64,000 nucleotides of DNA from Prorocentrum cordatum (Eukaryota > Sar > Dinophyceae > Prorocentrales > Prorocentraceae). The translations under genes and the position numbers were made by a program. The stretch spans positions 312,640-376,639 of the forward strand of contig CAUYUJ010020749.1 in NCBI GenBank assembly GCA_963575745.1, read 5' to 3'. Below, piece after piece: positions 43,678-55,301 of this stretch. The notes beneath the pieces are model-generated. The model was not told the DNA's origin and did not search any database. It saw only the letters and a list, made by a program, of their open reading frames with translations. Positions within the stretch are counted from its first letter, which is position 1, and every line of letters starts with the position of its first letter.

Positions 43678-43740
43678 TCCTCCTCCTCCTCCTCCTCCTC
43701 CCCCTCCTCCTCCTCCCCCTCCTCCCCCTCTCCCCCCTCC
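43678..43740. repeat. (TCC)n/(CCCCTCC)n
   Basis: Polypyrimidine tract. Confidence 0.9.
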
Positions 43741-43781
43741 TTCTCTCTTGCATTCCCTTCTTCCGCCTTCTCCTCCAGACC

Positions 43782-44015
43782 ATGGACCCAGAAAGGAGAA
43801 GGACGATGAGGTCGACCCGTGCATCGAACGCAGCTTTCGTCGTGACGCGGGCAGAGCACGCCAAAAAGCACGAACTCGTCTGCCGCGTGCAAGACCGACG
43901 GGCCCTGGAAGCGTTTTGCTGCTCTTTCGGGCCCACGGGGCACTCCACGCGCCCCAGCGCCGTCAGAACACGACCCTGGCTGAGGTGCTGGGTCCTGGGG
44001 AAAGCCCAGCGGTGA
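43782..44015 (+). CDS. Possible exon of unknown function
   Basis: A plus frame of 77 codons has balanced composition (FVVTRAEHAKKHELVCRVQD, then ALEAFCCSFGPTGHS). A second segment at 44218-44260 (TSAHLVVTREALRGGG) is weakly similar to its middle, suggesting duplicated sequence. No family recognised; the opposite strand is also open. Confidence 0.2.
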   Translation: MDPERRRTMRSTRASNAAFVVTRAEHAKKHELVCRVQDRRALEAFCCSFGPTGHSTRPSAVRTRPWLRCWVLGKAQR

Positions 44016-44509
44016 CCGAGGACTCCCTCCCTTCCAGGCAAGAGGAGGGTAAGGTGGGAGGAGCGGGAGGCGGAGAGGAAGAAGGACGAGGAGGTCAGCC
44101 CAGACATCGAAGACTCTTTGGCGTGGGCCACTGATCTCTCGAGGCCACCCCGAAGACGGTTTCCCCATCCGTGGCCAGGACGGCCTCTGGGGCCCGAAAC
44201 GGGTCTCAAGAGACTGAGAAACTGACGTCGGCACATTTGGTCGTGACGCGGGAGGCCTTAAGGGGGGGGGGAAGGATGGGCAGGGGGAGAGGGATCGACA
44301 GGAAATGGCAGCGTGCCGCGGGCACGCGCGCAGGCAAGCAAGCAATCAACCCATCTAAGGGCCCCGCGACGCAGAGAATGGGAAGAAAGAAACGGTGCGG
44401 GTCTGAACACGACGACCGTCGGAAACTCACACCCTCGCCGTCCTCTCCGCTTCACTCCCCGCACCTCCGCGCATCTGCTCCTCCGCCCGCTCCCCCCTCC
44501 TCCGCTCGC

Positions 44510-45750
44510 AGGTCCCCAACAAGATATCCAATCCGACGGGGTTGGCCTCTTCAGATCCTAGGAGGCGCTTCCTGTCCCAGGCAAATATTTCGGCAATGCG
44601 CTCGGGTAAGTCCGACCGAATCCCATCCCGTACCCAGGCTCAGAACCTGGATCCAGGATCCAGGCTCAGAGCCTGGACCTGGGAAGAACAGGATCCTGCA
44701 CCTGGACCTGGACCTGCCCCTTCCAGAACCTGGAAGATCTGCCCTCCCAGCACCTGGAAGGGCAGACCCTTCGGGGCGGACATCGTGCCGGAGCTCGAGC
44801 ACTGGGCACCCCCTGCGCCGCCCTCCGCCCCGCTGCCGCCCTCCGCTCCACCCCAACTCTGCAGGCCTCCGCCTCCGCCTCCGCCCCCGCCTGCGCCCCG
44901 CTCCTCGCCTCCACCCCCTCGCCTTCTGCTCCCCCCTTCAGCCCCCCCTCCGCTCTCTCCCCGACCCCTGACACTGACGCTGCTGGCTCTACTGCGTACG
45001 GTCGGGGACTTTTGCTCAGCGTGTCGCGGCGGCGGACCCCCGGCGACACGCTGTGCCTTCCGAGCGGCTAGCATATCGCTCCGCTTCGCAGGGCGGGGGG
45101 CTTCGAAACGCTCGGGACGCTGGCGCTGAGGAACGAAGACATGGATAGCGTGTCGTGCCGAGGCGTGGTGGGCCAGAGCCGGCGGAGCAACCCGCTGTCC
45201 AAAGGTTCCCGACCGTAAGGTTCGGTATGAACGCGGCCACTCCTCCTCCCCGTCCTCGCCCCCTCCTCGCCGCTCCCGTCCCTTTGTCCCTTCGCACCGC
45301 CCTCGGCCCCTCCCCCCGCCTCGCCTTCCTCGCCCTCCGTTGCCCACACATCGCCCCCCCTCGACTCTGGGGAACCGATACTTCCACTCCCCGTTCCTCT
45401 CCCGGGGTGCACTTTGACAAACAAATGCAGACGACTCCAGCCGTGGCGACGAGGGCTTCCCGGGAGGCCCAAAAGACGAAAACGATAACATAGCGGTAAC
45501 GGCACCTGTTCCTCCTCTGACTCCCCTCCCTCCCTGCCCCACCTCGCGCACCCCCCCCGCCCAGCAAAAGGTCCTCCTTTCTTCCCCTCGCCCGCCGGCC
45601 GCTGGCCCATACCGGCCGGCCGGCCCGTCAGCCTGCCCTCTCCAGCTCCCTCGGAGTAGGACCAAAGCACCAGCTCGGAGGCGATGAGGTGCACGATCTT
45701 GCGCTGCACCTGGGCCAGGCCAAGATGCAACTCCTGGGGAAATCTTCGTG
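44510..45750 (-). CDS. R3H-domain gene fragment, two exons or more
   Basis: Seen: at 45640-45745 the minus strand reads FPQELHLGLAQVQRKIVHLI then ASELVLWSYSEGAGEGR, a good R3H pattern (FP.EL, R..VH.IA.EL, S.S.G.G..R). Downstream at about 44512-44612 the same strand reads RIAEIFAWDRKRLLGSEEAN then PVGLDILLGTCER after a possible acceptor (TTACCCGAG). Known: R3H domains bind single-stranded nucleic acids. Inference: the two may be exons of one gene; the intervening 1 kb is GC-rich and has no clear exon. On the plus strand 44576-44606 also looks like a 25-nt exon with perfect borders (TGTCCCAG and GTAAGTCC), so strand assignment of that segment is uncertain. Confidence 0.4.
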
Positions 45751-45824
45751 GGAACGGCTGGCCCTCAGATCCTTGCGTTGCATAAGAATACGGGCGGCAT
45801 GTGATGTTGTAATTGCTGATGCTG

Positions 45825-46130
45825 CTGATGTTGTAGTTGTTATTGCTGTTGGTGTCGGTGCTGCTGCTGCCGTTACTCTTGTTGTTGCTGTTGTTGCTAA
45901 TGCTGTTGTTGTTGTCGTTGCCGTCGTCGTCGATATTGTTGTTGTGGTTGTGGTTATTGGTGTGGTGGTGGTTGTTGTTGGTGTTGTTGTTGCTGTTGTT
46001 GTGTTTGTTTTTGTGTTTGTTGTGGTTGTGGTTGTGGTTGTGATTGTTGTTGTTGTTGCTGCTGCTGTGGTTGTGGTTGTGGTTGTGGTTGATGTTGTTG
46101 TTGTTGCCTTTGCTGTTGTTGTTGAATTCT
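45825..46130. repeat. (GTT)n/(GCT)n tract
   Basis: Imperfect GTTGTTGCTG units, followed by GAATTCTCATTTCTG and GTTATTGTTGATCCCCCTCC, the same context as after the (GTT)n tracts at 48830 and 51160. Confidence 0.9.
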
Positions 46131-46223
46131 CATTTCTGAAAAAAAAAGTTATTGTTGATCCCCCTCCGGAGCACGTTCTGTTTTCAATTAAAATGCATTC
46201 CCCGGGGCTCGCGCCCTGTTTTT

Positions 46224-46326
46224 CCCAACCATCCTGTGGAGTTGGGTCGTCGTTTTGAAGAGACGGTCCCCGCCTTCACTCCTCCCGCTGCCCCCTCCCT
46301 CCTCGTCTCATCATCATCATCATCAG

Positions 46327-46361
<35 letters not shown>

Positions 46362-46380
46362 TCATCAAAATCATCAAAAA

Positions 46381-46420
<40 letters not shown>

Positions 46421-46443
46421 GTCATCATCGTCAGCATCGTCAG

Positions 46444-46502
<59 letters not shown>

Positions 46503-48090
46503 ACATCACCAGCATCATCATCATTATCACCATCATCAGCGCTGTTATCGGCACCATCATCGACACCCACTTTGGCACACCCCTCACACGTTTCGTGGTC
46601 CCATGGGGAGCCCCCACCGAAGGCCAAAACCCCAGCGTTCACATGCGCCTACCGCGCCCATTTTGGCACAACCCTCACATGCTTCGGAGCCCCATGGGGA
46701 GCCCCACCGAAAGCCCAACTGCCAGCGTTCGCATGCGCCCACCGCACCCATGTTGGCACACCCCTCATACGTTTCGTGGTCCCATGGGGAGCCCCCACCG
46801 AAGGCCAAAATCCCAGCGTTCGCATGCGCCTACCGCGACCATTTTGGCACAACCCTCACATGCTTCGGAGCCCCATAGGGAGCCCCACCGAAAGCCCAAC
46901 TGCCAGCGTTCGCATGCGCCCACCGCACCCATGTTGGCACGCCCCTCACACGCTTCGTGGCCCCACAGGAAACTTCACCGAAGGCCCTAATGCAAGCGTT
47001 CGCACGCGGCCACCGCACTCATCTTGGCACGCCCCTCACACGTTTCGTGGCCCCACAGGGAGCCCCATCGAAGGCCCAACTGCCAGCGTTCGCATGCGCC
47101 CACCGCACCTATGTTGGCACGCCCCTCACACGTTTCGTGGCCCCACAGGGAGCTTCACCGAATGCCCCAATGCCAGCGTTCGCGTGCGCCCACCGCGCCC
47201 ATTTTGGCAAACCCCTCACACGTTTCGTGGCCCCACAGGGAGCCCCACCGAAGGCCCAACTGCCAGCGTTCGCATGCGCCCACCGCACCCATTTTGGCAC
47301 ACCCCTCACACGTTTCGTGGCCCCACAGGGAGCCCCACCGAAGGCCCAAGTGTCAGCGTTCGCGTGCGCCCACCGCACCATTTTTGGCACTCCCCTCAGA
47401 CGGTTCTTGGCCCCATAGGGAGCCCCCTATCGAAGGCCCAAATGCAAGCGTTCGCACGCGGCCACCGCACTCATCTTGGCACGCCCCTCACACGCTTCGG
47501 GGCCCCACAGGGAACCCCACAGAAGGCCCAAATGGAAGCGTTCGCATGCGCCCACCTTGGCGATGTTGGGACACCCCTCACACGTTTCGTGGCCTCACAT
47601 GGGAGCCCCTCAGAAGGCACAAATGCCAACGTTCGCATTCGCCCACCACGCCCATTTTGGCACACTCCTCGCCCTCACCGAAGGCCCCAATGCCAGCGTT
47701 CGCGTGCGCCCACCGCACCCATTTTGGCACGCCCCTCACGTTTCGTGGCCCCACAGGGAGCCCCACCGAAGGCCCAAATGCCAGCGTTCGCATGTGCCCA
47801 CCGCGCCCATTTTGGCACGCCCCTCAAACGCTTCGTGGCCCCACAAGGAACCCCACCGAAGGCCCAAAAGCCAACGCTCGCATGCGCCCACCGCGCCCAT
47901 TTTGGCACGCCCATCACGCTTCGTGGCCCCATAAGGAGCCCCACCGAAGGCCCAAATGCTAGCGTTCGCAAGCGCCCACCACACCCATTTTGGCACACCC
48001 ATCACATGCTTCGCGGCCTCATCGGGAGCCCCACCGAATGCGGTGCATACAACGGCCGTGCCCAAAACTGAGCATGGTTGGCTTCTTCGC
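46224..48090 (-). mobile_element. 90-bp satellite element, complete copy (array 4)
   Basis: Inverted relative to arrays 2 and 3. CCCAACCAT at 46224-46232 with the tail CCTGTGGAGTTGGGTCGTCG; an (ATC)n tract at 46307-46565 in place of the usual purine-rich tail; about 16 units of about 88-90 bp (CCCCTCACACGTTTCGTGGC, CACCGAAGGCCCAA, CCAGCGTTCGCATGCGCCCA) at 46566-48045; and a degenerate leader end CATGGTTGG (48073-48081) then CTTCTTCGCG. A 639-codon plus frame runs through it because the unit length is near 90; I do not call it a gene. Confidence 0.85.
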
Positions 48091-48144
48091 GTGGCGAAAT
48101 ATAGAAAGGAAGATCTTGGGTCTCAGAATTGGGTTGCTAGCGCC

Positions 48145-48890
48145 CGGCTTACAACAACATTAACAACAACGGCTCCCGCCTGACATTCCCACACAATAGA
48201 TTGAAGAATGGCGCTCTCGCGAAGGATTTTTCACAATGTCTGCAGGAAATCGCGCTCTCTCGTTGGATTTTCTCACAACTTATTCAAACGCCGCGCCCTC
48301 GACACTCAGGAATCACGCTCTCGCCTTGGCCTACCTCCTGATCTAATTGGGGATCGCGCTATCGCTCGAGACTTCCGCGCGTTTCATGCAGGACGCACGC
48401 TTCAGCAACCCGCCTGCTCGACCAGGCCGCCTGGGCCTGCCTTCCCGACAGCCTGTTAGGGTGTGCCCGCCAGATCCGCCCGTCTGGTTCTGCCACTTGT
48501 TTTCTGGTCCGAGCCACCCTCCTGTTACTCTCTCTCTCTCTCTCTCGTGTTCTATCCTCCTCCCTCCCCCTGGTTCCTTTCTTCCATTCGTCCTCTCTTC
48601 CCCTGCCCCAGGGGCTGCATGACATGCGCGTCGCAAGTAAACAAAATAGACCCCTAAGGGGGTACGATCGAAGACGAGGAGGGCGGGTATCGAGGGTTTG
48701 GGGTATACGTGAGGGATGGCACGCGAGCAGACAAGAGCGAACAGTCTCAAACTGTTTGCTGTTGTTGCTGTTGGTGTTGTTGCTGTTGGTGCTGTTAATG
48801 TTGCTGTTGATGTTGTTGGTGTTGTTGCTGTTGAACTTTCAATTGTCCAAAAACACGTGCTGTTGATCTCCATCCCCGGTAACCGCTGTA
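48145..48890. repeat. Interspersed family flanked by (AAC)n and (GTT)n, copy A
   Basis: (AAC) units then GGCTCCCGCC at the left; TCGCGCTCTCGC, CCGCGCCCTCGACACTCAGG and CGCTTCAGCAACCCGCCTGC inside; a polypyrimidine stretch; ACCCCTAAGGGGGTACGATC; then a (GTT)n tract (48755-48835) at the right. Confidence 0.8.
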
Positions 48891-48984
48891 TTTCTTCACT
48901 TTGAATGCTTCTCCTGGGGTTCGCAGTTTTTTGAAGATTCAGATTGTGAAAATATGCCGTCTAGAAGCAAACTCTAGTGCCACG

Positions 48985-49130
48985 CCTCTAGGGGCACACG
49001 CTCCCTCCCTAGGGTCGAGACCGCATTCCTCTAGTGTACCGTCTACAAGCCACTCTAGGAGGCCCTTCTAGAGGCCCCTTCTAGGGGCCCTTTGAGAGGC
49101 ACCTCTGGACACGCCTCTAGGAGCCGTTCG
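48985..49130. repeat. Cluster of CTCTAG/CCTCTAGG motifs
   Basis: About ten TCTAG or CTAGG motifs in 145 bp (GCCTCTAGGGGC, CCTTCTAGAGGCCCC, CCTTCTAGGGGCCC), many locally palindromic. Confidence 0.65.
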
Positions 49131-49608
49131 ACCCCCCACACGTATGCTCTACTTCATTGGGCCCTTTTTGAAGTTTCTCGCGCACCCCCCTAGTCTTTGA
49201 ACAGTTCTAGAGCACCCCAAATTGTCCTCAGTCCAGTTGCGCCTCCTACAGAACACACGGCCGCCGTTCCATCACCCCATTCCGAAGAAACAGAAACGAA
49301 GGAGCACGAGGAGGAATATACGAGGAAGGGACTCAGAAGACGCAGACCGATTTTTCCTCTGTTTTCGCAGTCTGCCCGCCTCTGGAACCTCCGCGAGCCA
49401 ACGGCTGGATCTGCCTTGACATTCCTACCAACCCCCCTTTCGACGAGACAGAAACGAATGATGGGTCCCACATCTGGTTTCTGACGGCCCATCGCCCGAG
49501 CAATGTCAGCGCGGTTGCTCCTCGCCGATCGCCAGTCTTCGCCCCCGCGCCAGGACCGCCTAATGAATCATGGCTTCGACGGCGCAGCGTAGCAAGCCTC
49601 AGAAAACT

Positions 49609-49673
49609 TGTATATATATATATATACGCATATATATATATATATATATATATATAGATATATATATATATAA
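49609..49673. repeat. (TA)n
   Basis: TATATA tract with ACGCATA and GATA breaks. Confidence 0.95.
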
Positions 49674-49679
49674 AGGAAA

Positions 49680-50670
49680 ACTGAGATGTCACAAAACTCT
49701 GCCCCCTGCTTAGAACAACAGCGGCCCCCACCGGATACTTCCTCACACCATATTCCCGAATCGCGCTGTCGCGCGGGGCGCCCTCACAATGTATACAGGA
49801 ATCGCGCTCTCGCGTGGGATTTCCTGCCCATGTCTTCAGACACCGCCCCCTCGACACTCAGGAATCACGCTCTCGCTGTGGATCCATTCGCGATGTATTT
49901 GGGAACCGCGCTATCGCTGGAGACTTCCTCTCGATTCCTGCAGGACGCACGCTTCAACAACCCGCCTGCCCCTTGTCCCTTCCTTCCATTCGTCCGCTCT
50001 CCCCAGCCTTACGGGCTGCCTTCGTTATTCGATTTGGCCGATCTCATGATTTACTTGCAGATTGTGCTGTCGCTCGACACTTCCTCGCGATTCATGCAAG
50101 GTCCGCGCTTCAGCAACCCGCATGCTCGACCAGGCCCCCTGGGCCCTCCTTCCCGACCCGCCCGTAGAGTCTACCTGCGCGATTTGCTTGCCTGGTTGTG
50201 CCACCTGTTTTCTGCTCTTTGCCCCCCCCTCCTGCTACTCCCGATCGTGCTCCGTCCTCCTCCTTCCCCCTTGTCCCGTCCGTCTATCCGTCCTCTTTTC
50301 CCCCTGCCGCAAGGGCTGCGCGAAATACAAGTTGAAGGTAAGACAAATATACCCCTAAGGGGTCCGATCGAAGACGGAGAGAGCGGGTATCGAGGGTCTG
50401 GGGTGTACGTGTTGAATGGCACGCGAGCAGACAAGAGCGAACAATCTCGAAAATGCAGGATGCTATTGTTGCTGATGATGCATGTATTGTTGTTGGTGCT
50501 GTTGTTGTTGTTCTTGCCGTTCCTGTTACAGGTGTTGTTGCTGTTGTTGCTGGTGTTAATGTGGTTGTTGTTGTTGCTGATGTGGTTGGTGTTGGTGTTG
50601 GTGTTGGTGTTGTTGTTGTGGTTGCTGTTGTTATTGCAGTTGTTGTTGTTGTTGTTGTTCGCGATTTGGC
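49680..50670. repeat. (AAC)n/(GTT)n-flanked family, copy B
   Basis: GATGTCACAAAACTCTGCCC, AACAACAGCGGCCCCCACCG, then the same internal blocks as copy A, with an extra internal duplication (49880-49960 versus 50060-50120). It ends in a (GTT)n tract at 50470-50660. Confidence 0.8.
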
Positions 50671-50671
50671 G

Positions 50672-51295
50672 TGGCACTTCCTGCCCATGTATTCAGACGC
50701 CGCGCCCTCGACACCCAACAATCACGCTATCGCTGCGGATTCCCTCGAGATGTATTTGGGAATCGTGCTATCGTTTGAACATTCCTCGCGGTTCATGCAA
50801 GACGCACGCTTCAACAACCCGCCTGCTCAACCAAGCCGCCTGGGCCCGCCTTCCCGACCGCCCTGTAGGGTATACCCGCCCGATCTGCCCGTCTGGTTCT
50901 GCCACGTGCTTTCTGCTCCTAGCCCCGCTCCTGCTATTCTCTCTCGTGCTCCATCCTCCCTCTCCCTTGCCCCTGCCTCCCGTCCGTCTTCTCTTCCCCT
51001 CTCTTGAGGGCTGCACGAAGGACACGTTGCATGCAAAACAAATAAACCCCTAATGGGGCACGATCGAAGACGACGAGGGCGGGTACCGGAGGGTTTGGGA
51101 TATTCGTGTTGTATGGTACGCGAGCAGATGGGATCCGACAGTCGTAACATGAGTGTTGAATTCCCTTAGCTATAGAATAAGTATTGCTGATCCCCCTCCA
51201 CAATAACCGTATGTTTGAATTAAGAACCTTCTTCCGGGGCGCGCACCCGGTACAAGGGAAAATGACATGTCACGAAACTGTGCCCCTGGCCCACC
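50672..51295. repeat. (AAC)n/(GTT)n-flanked family, copy C
   Basis: Starts directly in the GTGGCACTTCCTGCCCATG block, joined to the (GTT)n of copy B. It includes CGCTTCAACAACCCGCCTGC and ACCCCTAATGGGGCACGATC and ends with the post-(GTT) segment GAATTC...GATCCCCCTCCACAA and ATGACATGTCACGAAACTGT. Confidence 0.75.
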
Positions 51296-51296
51296 G

Positions 51297-51327
51297 TTAA
51301 CAACAACAACAACAACAACAACAACAA
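51297..51327. repeat. (AAC)n
   Basis: About ten AAC triplets after GGCCCACCGTT, the junction that precedes GGCTCCCGCC in other copies. Confidence 0.95.
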
Positions 51328-51479
51328 TCATTTTACCCGAACGCGTGGTGTTCTCCCCAGTGCCAGGGTTTTCATACGACACCAGGCAATACCCCCACTT
51401 CGTGGGGGGGCATTACAAGCTCTACCAAATATCCAAACGACTCTTCGCGACCACCCAAACCCAGCTTCCCGCCCTATGA

Positions 51480-51960
51480 CGTTGGGACACTTCACTTCGT
51501 GGCGTGCGGACGACCGTGGCTACTACACTGGCGTGGGGTACACACCCACAGAACCCAATGGTTTTTGGAGATTTCGGCGTGCGCGCGCGAAGAAAAAACG
51601 AATGTGTCCCGCATGGTATTATTTGACAGGGATGATGGCCCTGGCAGGTGCGCAACCGTTGTCGCAGAAGTTCGAAAAAGTTGCTCGCAAAAGCCCGTTT
51701 GACAGAATTGTTTAAAAAGTGTTGGTTTTCCTACGAATCCGCAAGAGCGCGCGGAAGGACATTTTGACAATTTTTTCTTAAAAAACCATTGGGTTTTTGA
51801 TGTTTTTATGTTAAAATCGCTACGAAACCTAAGGTTTTGGAAGGATTTCGTCTTGCGCGCACGAATGTCCACTTTACCTTATTTTTTGCAAGGGATTCTT
51901 GCAATTTGATCAAGTAAGAACAAGAATTTTCATTTTATAGTGTTTTTTGCAAGGGAAAAC
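51480..51960. repeat. Diverged AAAACC/GGTTTT plus GCGCGC motif block
   Basis: AACCCAATGGTTTTTGGAGA, CGTGCGCGCGCGAAG, AAAAAACCATTGGGTTTTTG and AAACCTAAGGTTTTGGAAGG. This is the same motif combination as 4860-5480. No coding content. Confidence 0.5.
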
Positions 51961-52104
51961 GGATTACAACAAAACAACCGGATCCGGACACAATCCACTT
52001 TTCTGAAGCTTTCGCTAGAAAATGAAGGAAATGAGGCTGCGGCCTAGGTTTTGGAGGGGGGTCGCGCACCAGGGGTCTCAACAATAATATTTCTTTAGAA
52101 GTAA

Positions 52105-52112
52105 TAATGTTC

Positions 52113-52156
<44 letters not shown>

Positions 52157-52395
52157 CGGCTCCCGCCGGATACCTCCTCACAATGTATTTCCAACCCGCT
52201 CTCTCGCGCGGGACGTCCTCACAGTGTAATTGTACAGGAATCGCGCTCTCGCATGGTACTTCCTCGCAATGTATTCAGACGCCGCGCCCTCGACACTCAG
52301 GAGTCACGCTCTCGCTGTGGATGTCTTCGCGATTTATTTCGGAATCGCGCCGTCGCTCGAGACTTCCTCTCGATTCCTGCAGGACGCACGGGGCC
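52105..52395. repeat. (AAC)n/(GTT)n-flanked family, copy D (left part)
   Basis: Sixteen or so AAC triplets (52108-52157), GGCTCCCGCCGGATACCTCC and internal blocks to CGATTCCTGCAGGACGCACG, then it stops abruptly at about 52390. Confidence 0.8.
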
Positions 52396-52399
52396 GATG

Positions 52400-53815
52400 C
52401 TCCATTCGACCTCCCAGAGGTCACACGCTGGCCCAATGAGTGGCGGGGCCGGCAGGCCCGCGCTCGGAAGGCACGTGGCACAGCAAGCTCGCGCCCCGTC
52501 CCACTCGTCGGAGATCCCTCGGGAGACCCCCGTCGTGGCCACGGCTGGACGCAAGCCAAAGAGCTGGACAGGGAATGGTGTCCAGGACCGGCAAGCCTGT
52601 GCTGGACCGAATCGCGATACCGGACCGACTCAGAAACGAACCCCATCGGAACTAGATCCTTTCCCTCAGGACGACTTCCTCATCCTGACTCGTTTCCTGA
52701 GGGCCCCGGGGCGCGTGGAGGGCCACGGGAGGCAAAACACGGGAAAAGCCTCAGGACCCGTTCCCCCCCAGGACCAGCTTCCCCCACGGCGAGCATCGAA
52801 GCGCATCGCAGGCGGCCCTGACGGGTGCGAGGATCGATTCTGAGCCAGGGTGGCCATCGGCGGATCCACGCCGCCTCGACGCGGCGGAGACGCAGGCAGG
52901 GGCGTTTGGGGCAGAAATACTCTCCGGGGGGCCGCGCTGAACCCCGGGCCAGGGCCGACAGAAAACCACCCACGGAGCACAGCTCATGCACAAGATGGGG
53001 TCGAGAGCCCCTGGAGATCCCCGAGAAGCGAAGCCGCTCAAGATTGGACGGTTCACGCATGGACGGAACTCGGAGCCGTCGTCGGCACAGCAAAAAATAT
53101 GCGGTAATTACCTCTTGGAATGCTGGCCATGAGTCCCTCCTCCCCCTCCCCCCCCTTTCCCGACCTCCTCCTCCTGCTCCTCCTCCTCCTCCTCGGATTC
53201 CTCCTCCTCGGATTCCTCCTCCTCGGATTCCTCCTGCATTCCCCCCTCTTGGGGTATGACGGCTTCGTCAGCCGTCTATTCCACTGACTGCATGCTCCTC
53301 CACATCCCTGATCAAGGCAAATCGCCTGGGCGTCGTTTCTGGATGCGCTAGTATGCGACGCGTCTAGAATTACCCAATGCTGGCAATGAGCATCCCTGAA
53401 AAGGGGGCGCCCAAACTCCTCGTTGCTGACCTAACGCGACACCACATGCCCAAACATTTGAGGGAGCGCGATCCGCCGTCGCTGGCCTGAATACTTCCTG
53501 TAAGGGACGGTCGCAAACAAGCCGGCCTTTCCCCACCACGTGGAAAAAACGAGCTCCAAAAGGGGGGATCAGAAACCATAGGGCCCGTCCCCACCGTAAA
53601 CCCCGCACCCCCATCCTGGGAAGAACCGAAAAACCGGGACCCCCCCCTCCCCCCACCACGGGAAATGTAGTGTTTAGCGAGGGGGGTCTGGGAGCCCCCC
53701 TCCCCCGCCCCGCCCCCCCCCTCTGGGGAAAATTTACGGGTGGGCCCAGAAGCTCCCCCCGCCCCCACTTCCCCGGCAAAATGGGCAAATCATCGGGGGG
53801 GTCCTGACGCCCTCA
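52400..53815. other. Unassigned, with (TCC)n at 53155-53225 and C/G runs at 53620-53770
   Basis: No exon with credible borders. CCTCGGATTCCTCCT occurs three times at 53190-53235. 53560-53770 is a set of C-runs separated by short words. Confidence 0.5.
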
Positions 53816-53820
53816 CCCCC

Positions 53821-53880
<60 letters not shown>

Positions 53881-53955
53881 CGGCGACGACGACGACGACG
53901 ACGACGGTGACGACGACGACGACGACGATGACGACGACGTCGACGACGGCGACGC
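53821..53955. repeat. (GAC)n
   Basis: About 43 GAC triplets with a few GGC, GTG and GAT variants. Confidence 0.97.
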
Positions 53956-53994
53956 ACCTGTCGCCAGCGCCCTCGCCAGGCCCCCGCTCTGATA

Positions 53995-54200
53995 ATGCTA
54001 CCAGGGCTCGATCTAGCTCTCTCAATATCCTACTAAGGCTTTACTGTACTCTACGCTACTTTCCCTACTGGATTGGACGCTCCTCTCCCCTAGTTTACTC
54101 TATTCTGCCATACTCTACTCCCCCCTACCGTACCCTAACATACTCCACTCTACTCCACTTCGCACTTACTCCACTCTACTTCACTCTTCACTTGAGTACC
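53995..54200. repeat. Degenerate CTACT/ACTC pentamer tract
   Basis: TACTCTACGCTACTTTCCC, CATACTCTACTCCCC, CACTCTACTCCACTTCGCAC and similar. It is followed by GGACTACAAAGGCCCC-type repeats (54220-54390). Confidence 0.7.
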
Positions 54201-54399
54201 TCAATAGTCAAGGGCCCTCGGACTACAAGGGCCCCTCCCCCGGAGTACACAGGCCCACCCCGGACTACAAAGGCCCCCCTCCAGGATCCCCCCCCCTTCC
54301 CTGGACTGCAGCCTCCCCCCCCCCCCCCTCCCGGACTACAAAGACCCCACCCCGAACTACAGGCCCCCCCCCCCCTGGATTACAGACTACATGCACCCT

Positions 54400-55295
54400 T
54401 GGAAAGCAGGCGGCAAGCCGGGGAAAATTGGGGCAGACTCCCAACTTCCCGTCGTCCGCAACTGAAAGTATCGATGGTCCGTCCTCCTGTCCGTCCGCAT
54501 CTCATTCGCTTCTCCCTCGCTTCCCTCTCCCTGGCACTCCCTGGCTCCTATGTATGCAGCACCTGAATTGGAAGTATAGCCCGAGTTTGAAACAACAGAA
54601 ACACCTAAGACTGCGAAGGCCCGTCGACTCCGAGAAGTCGAGACGAGCCCCCATTGCATTCTTAGGGATTGGCCTACCATGAGCTGTACTAGGTGTGCAG
54701 CCTTCTCAGACAAGCTTTCTCCAGGGTGGGTGTCACAGGCGTGCCTGCCTAGTAAATACACTGTTGATGCCCACCCCACCCACCACCCCAACATTTGCTT
54801 GGTAAAGTGGGTATGTGTTTGCTCCGGGGGGCGGGCTGCGTCCGAAGCGACAACGATTTCAGGCCCTTGTAATCAGCCCACCAGTACGGGGATCAAAGCG
54901 TCTGGTAGACTGATGCAGGGAATGAAGTCAAAGGCTTTGCTTGAATGGCCCGTGGGAAAGCTTGCCCATTTGAGAGAGCAGGTTGCGACCCGCTGTGGCC
55001 CCTTACGAGGTAATATAGTCTCGTGAGTAGATGTGCAGGGCCCTGACGTGCAGGGACCCACCTTCTAGTGCAGGTCAATAAGTCAATCGGGGAGCACGCT
55101 CAGAACGTAACGTGTGCGTGAGCGCTGGAGGGCGTGAACAGCGCGGAGGTGGAAGTCCTTGTAGGAACGGAGCTCGACGTGGGGAAGCCCCTGTCCAAGG
55201 CGTTGCTGGGAAACGACAGCCGGGAGGGGAAAACTACCGCCCAACGGGCGACACAACACGCCAAAGTTCCGACCGTAGAGCTCCCAGCCTCGGGT
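54400..55295. other. Unassigned, possible plus-strand exon near 54890-55007
   Basis: A plus frame reads GIKASGRLMQGMKSKALLEW then PVGKLAHLREQVATRC, ending at a possible donor (TTACGAG then GTAATA). No family recognised and no clear acceptor. The rest is unassigned. Confidence 0.25.
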
Positions 55296-55301
55296 CCCTG
55301 T

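Noticed and set aside
46152-48071. A 639-codon plus-strand open frame
   Set aside because: It runs through the (ATC)n tract and the 90-bp satellite units. It exists because the unit length is near a multiple of three, and equivalent frames are open on the other strand.
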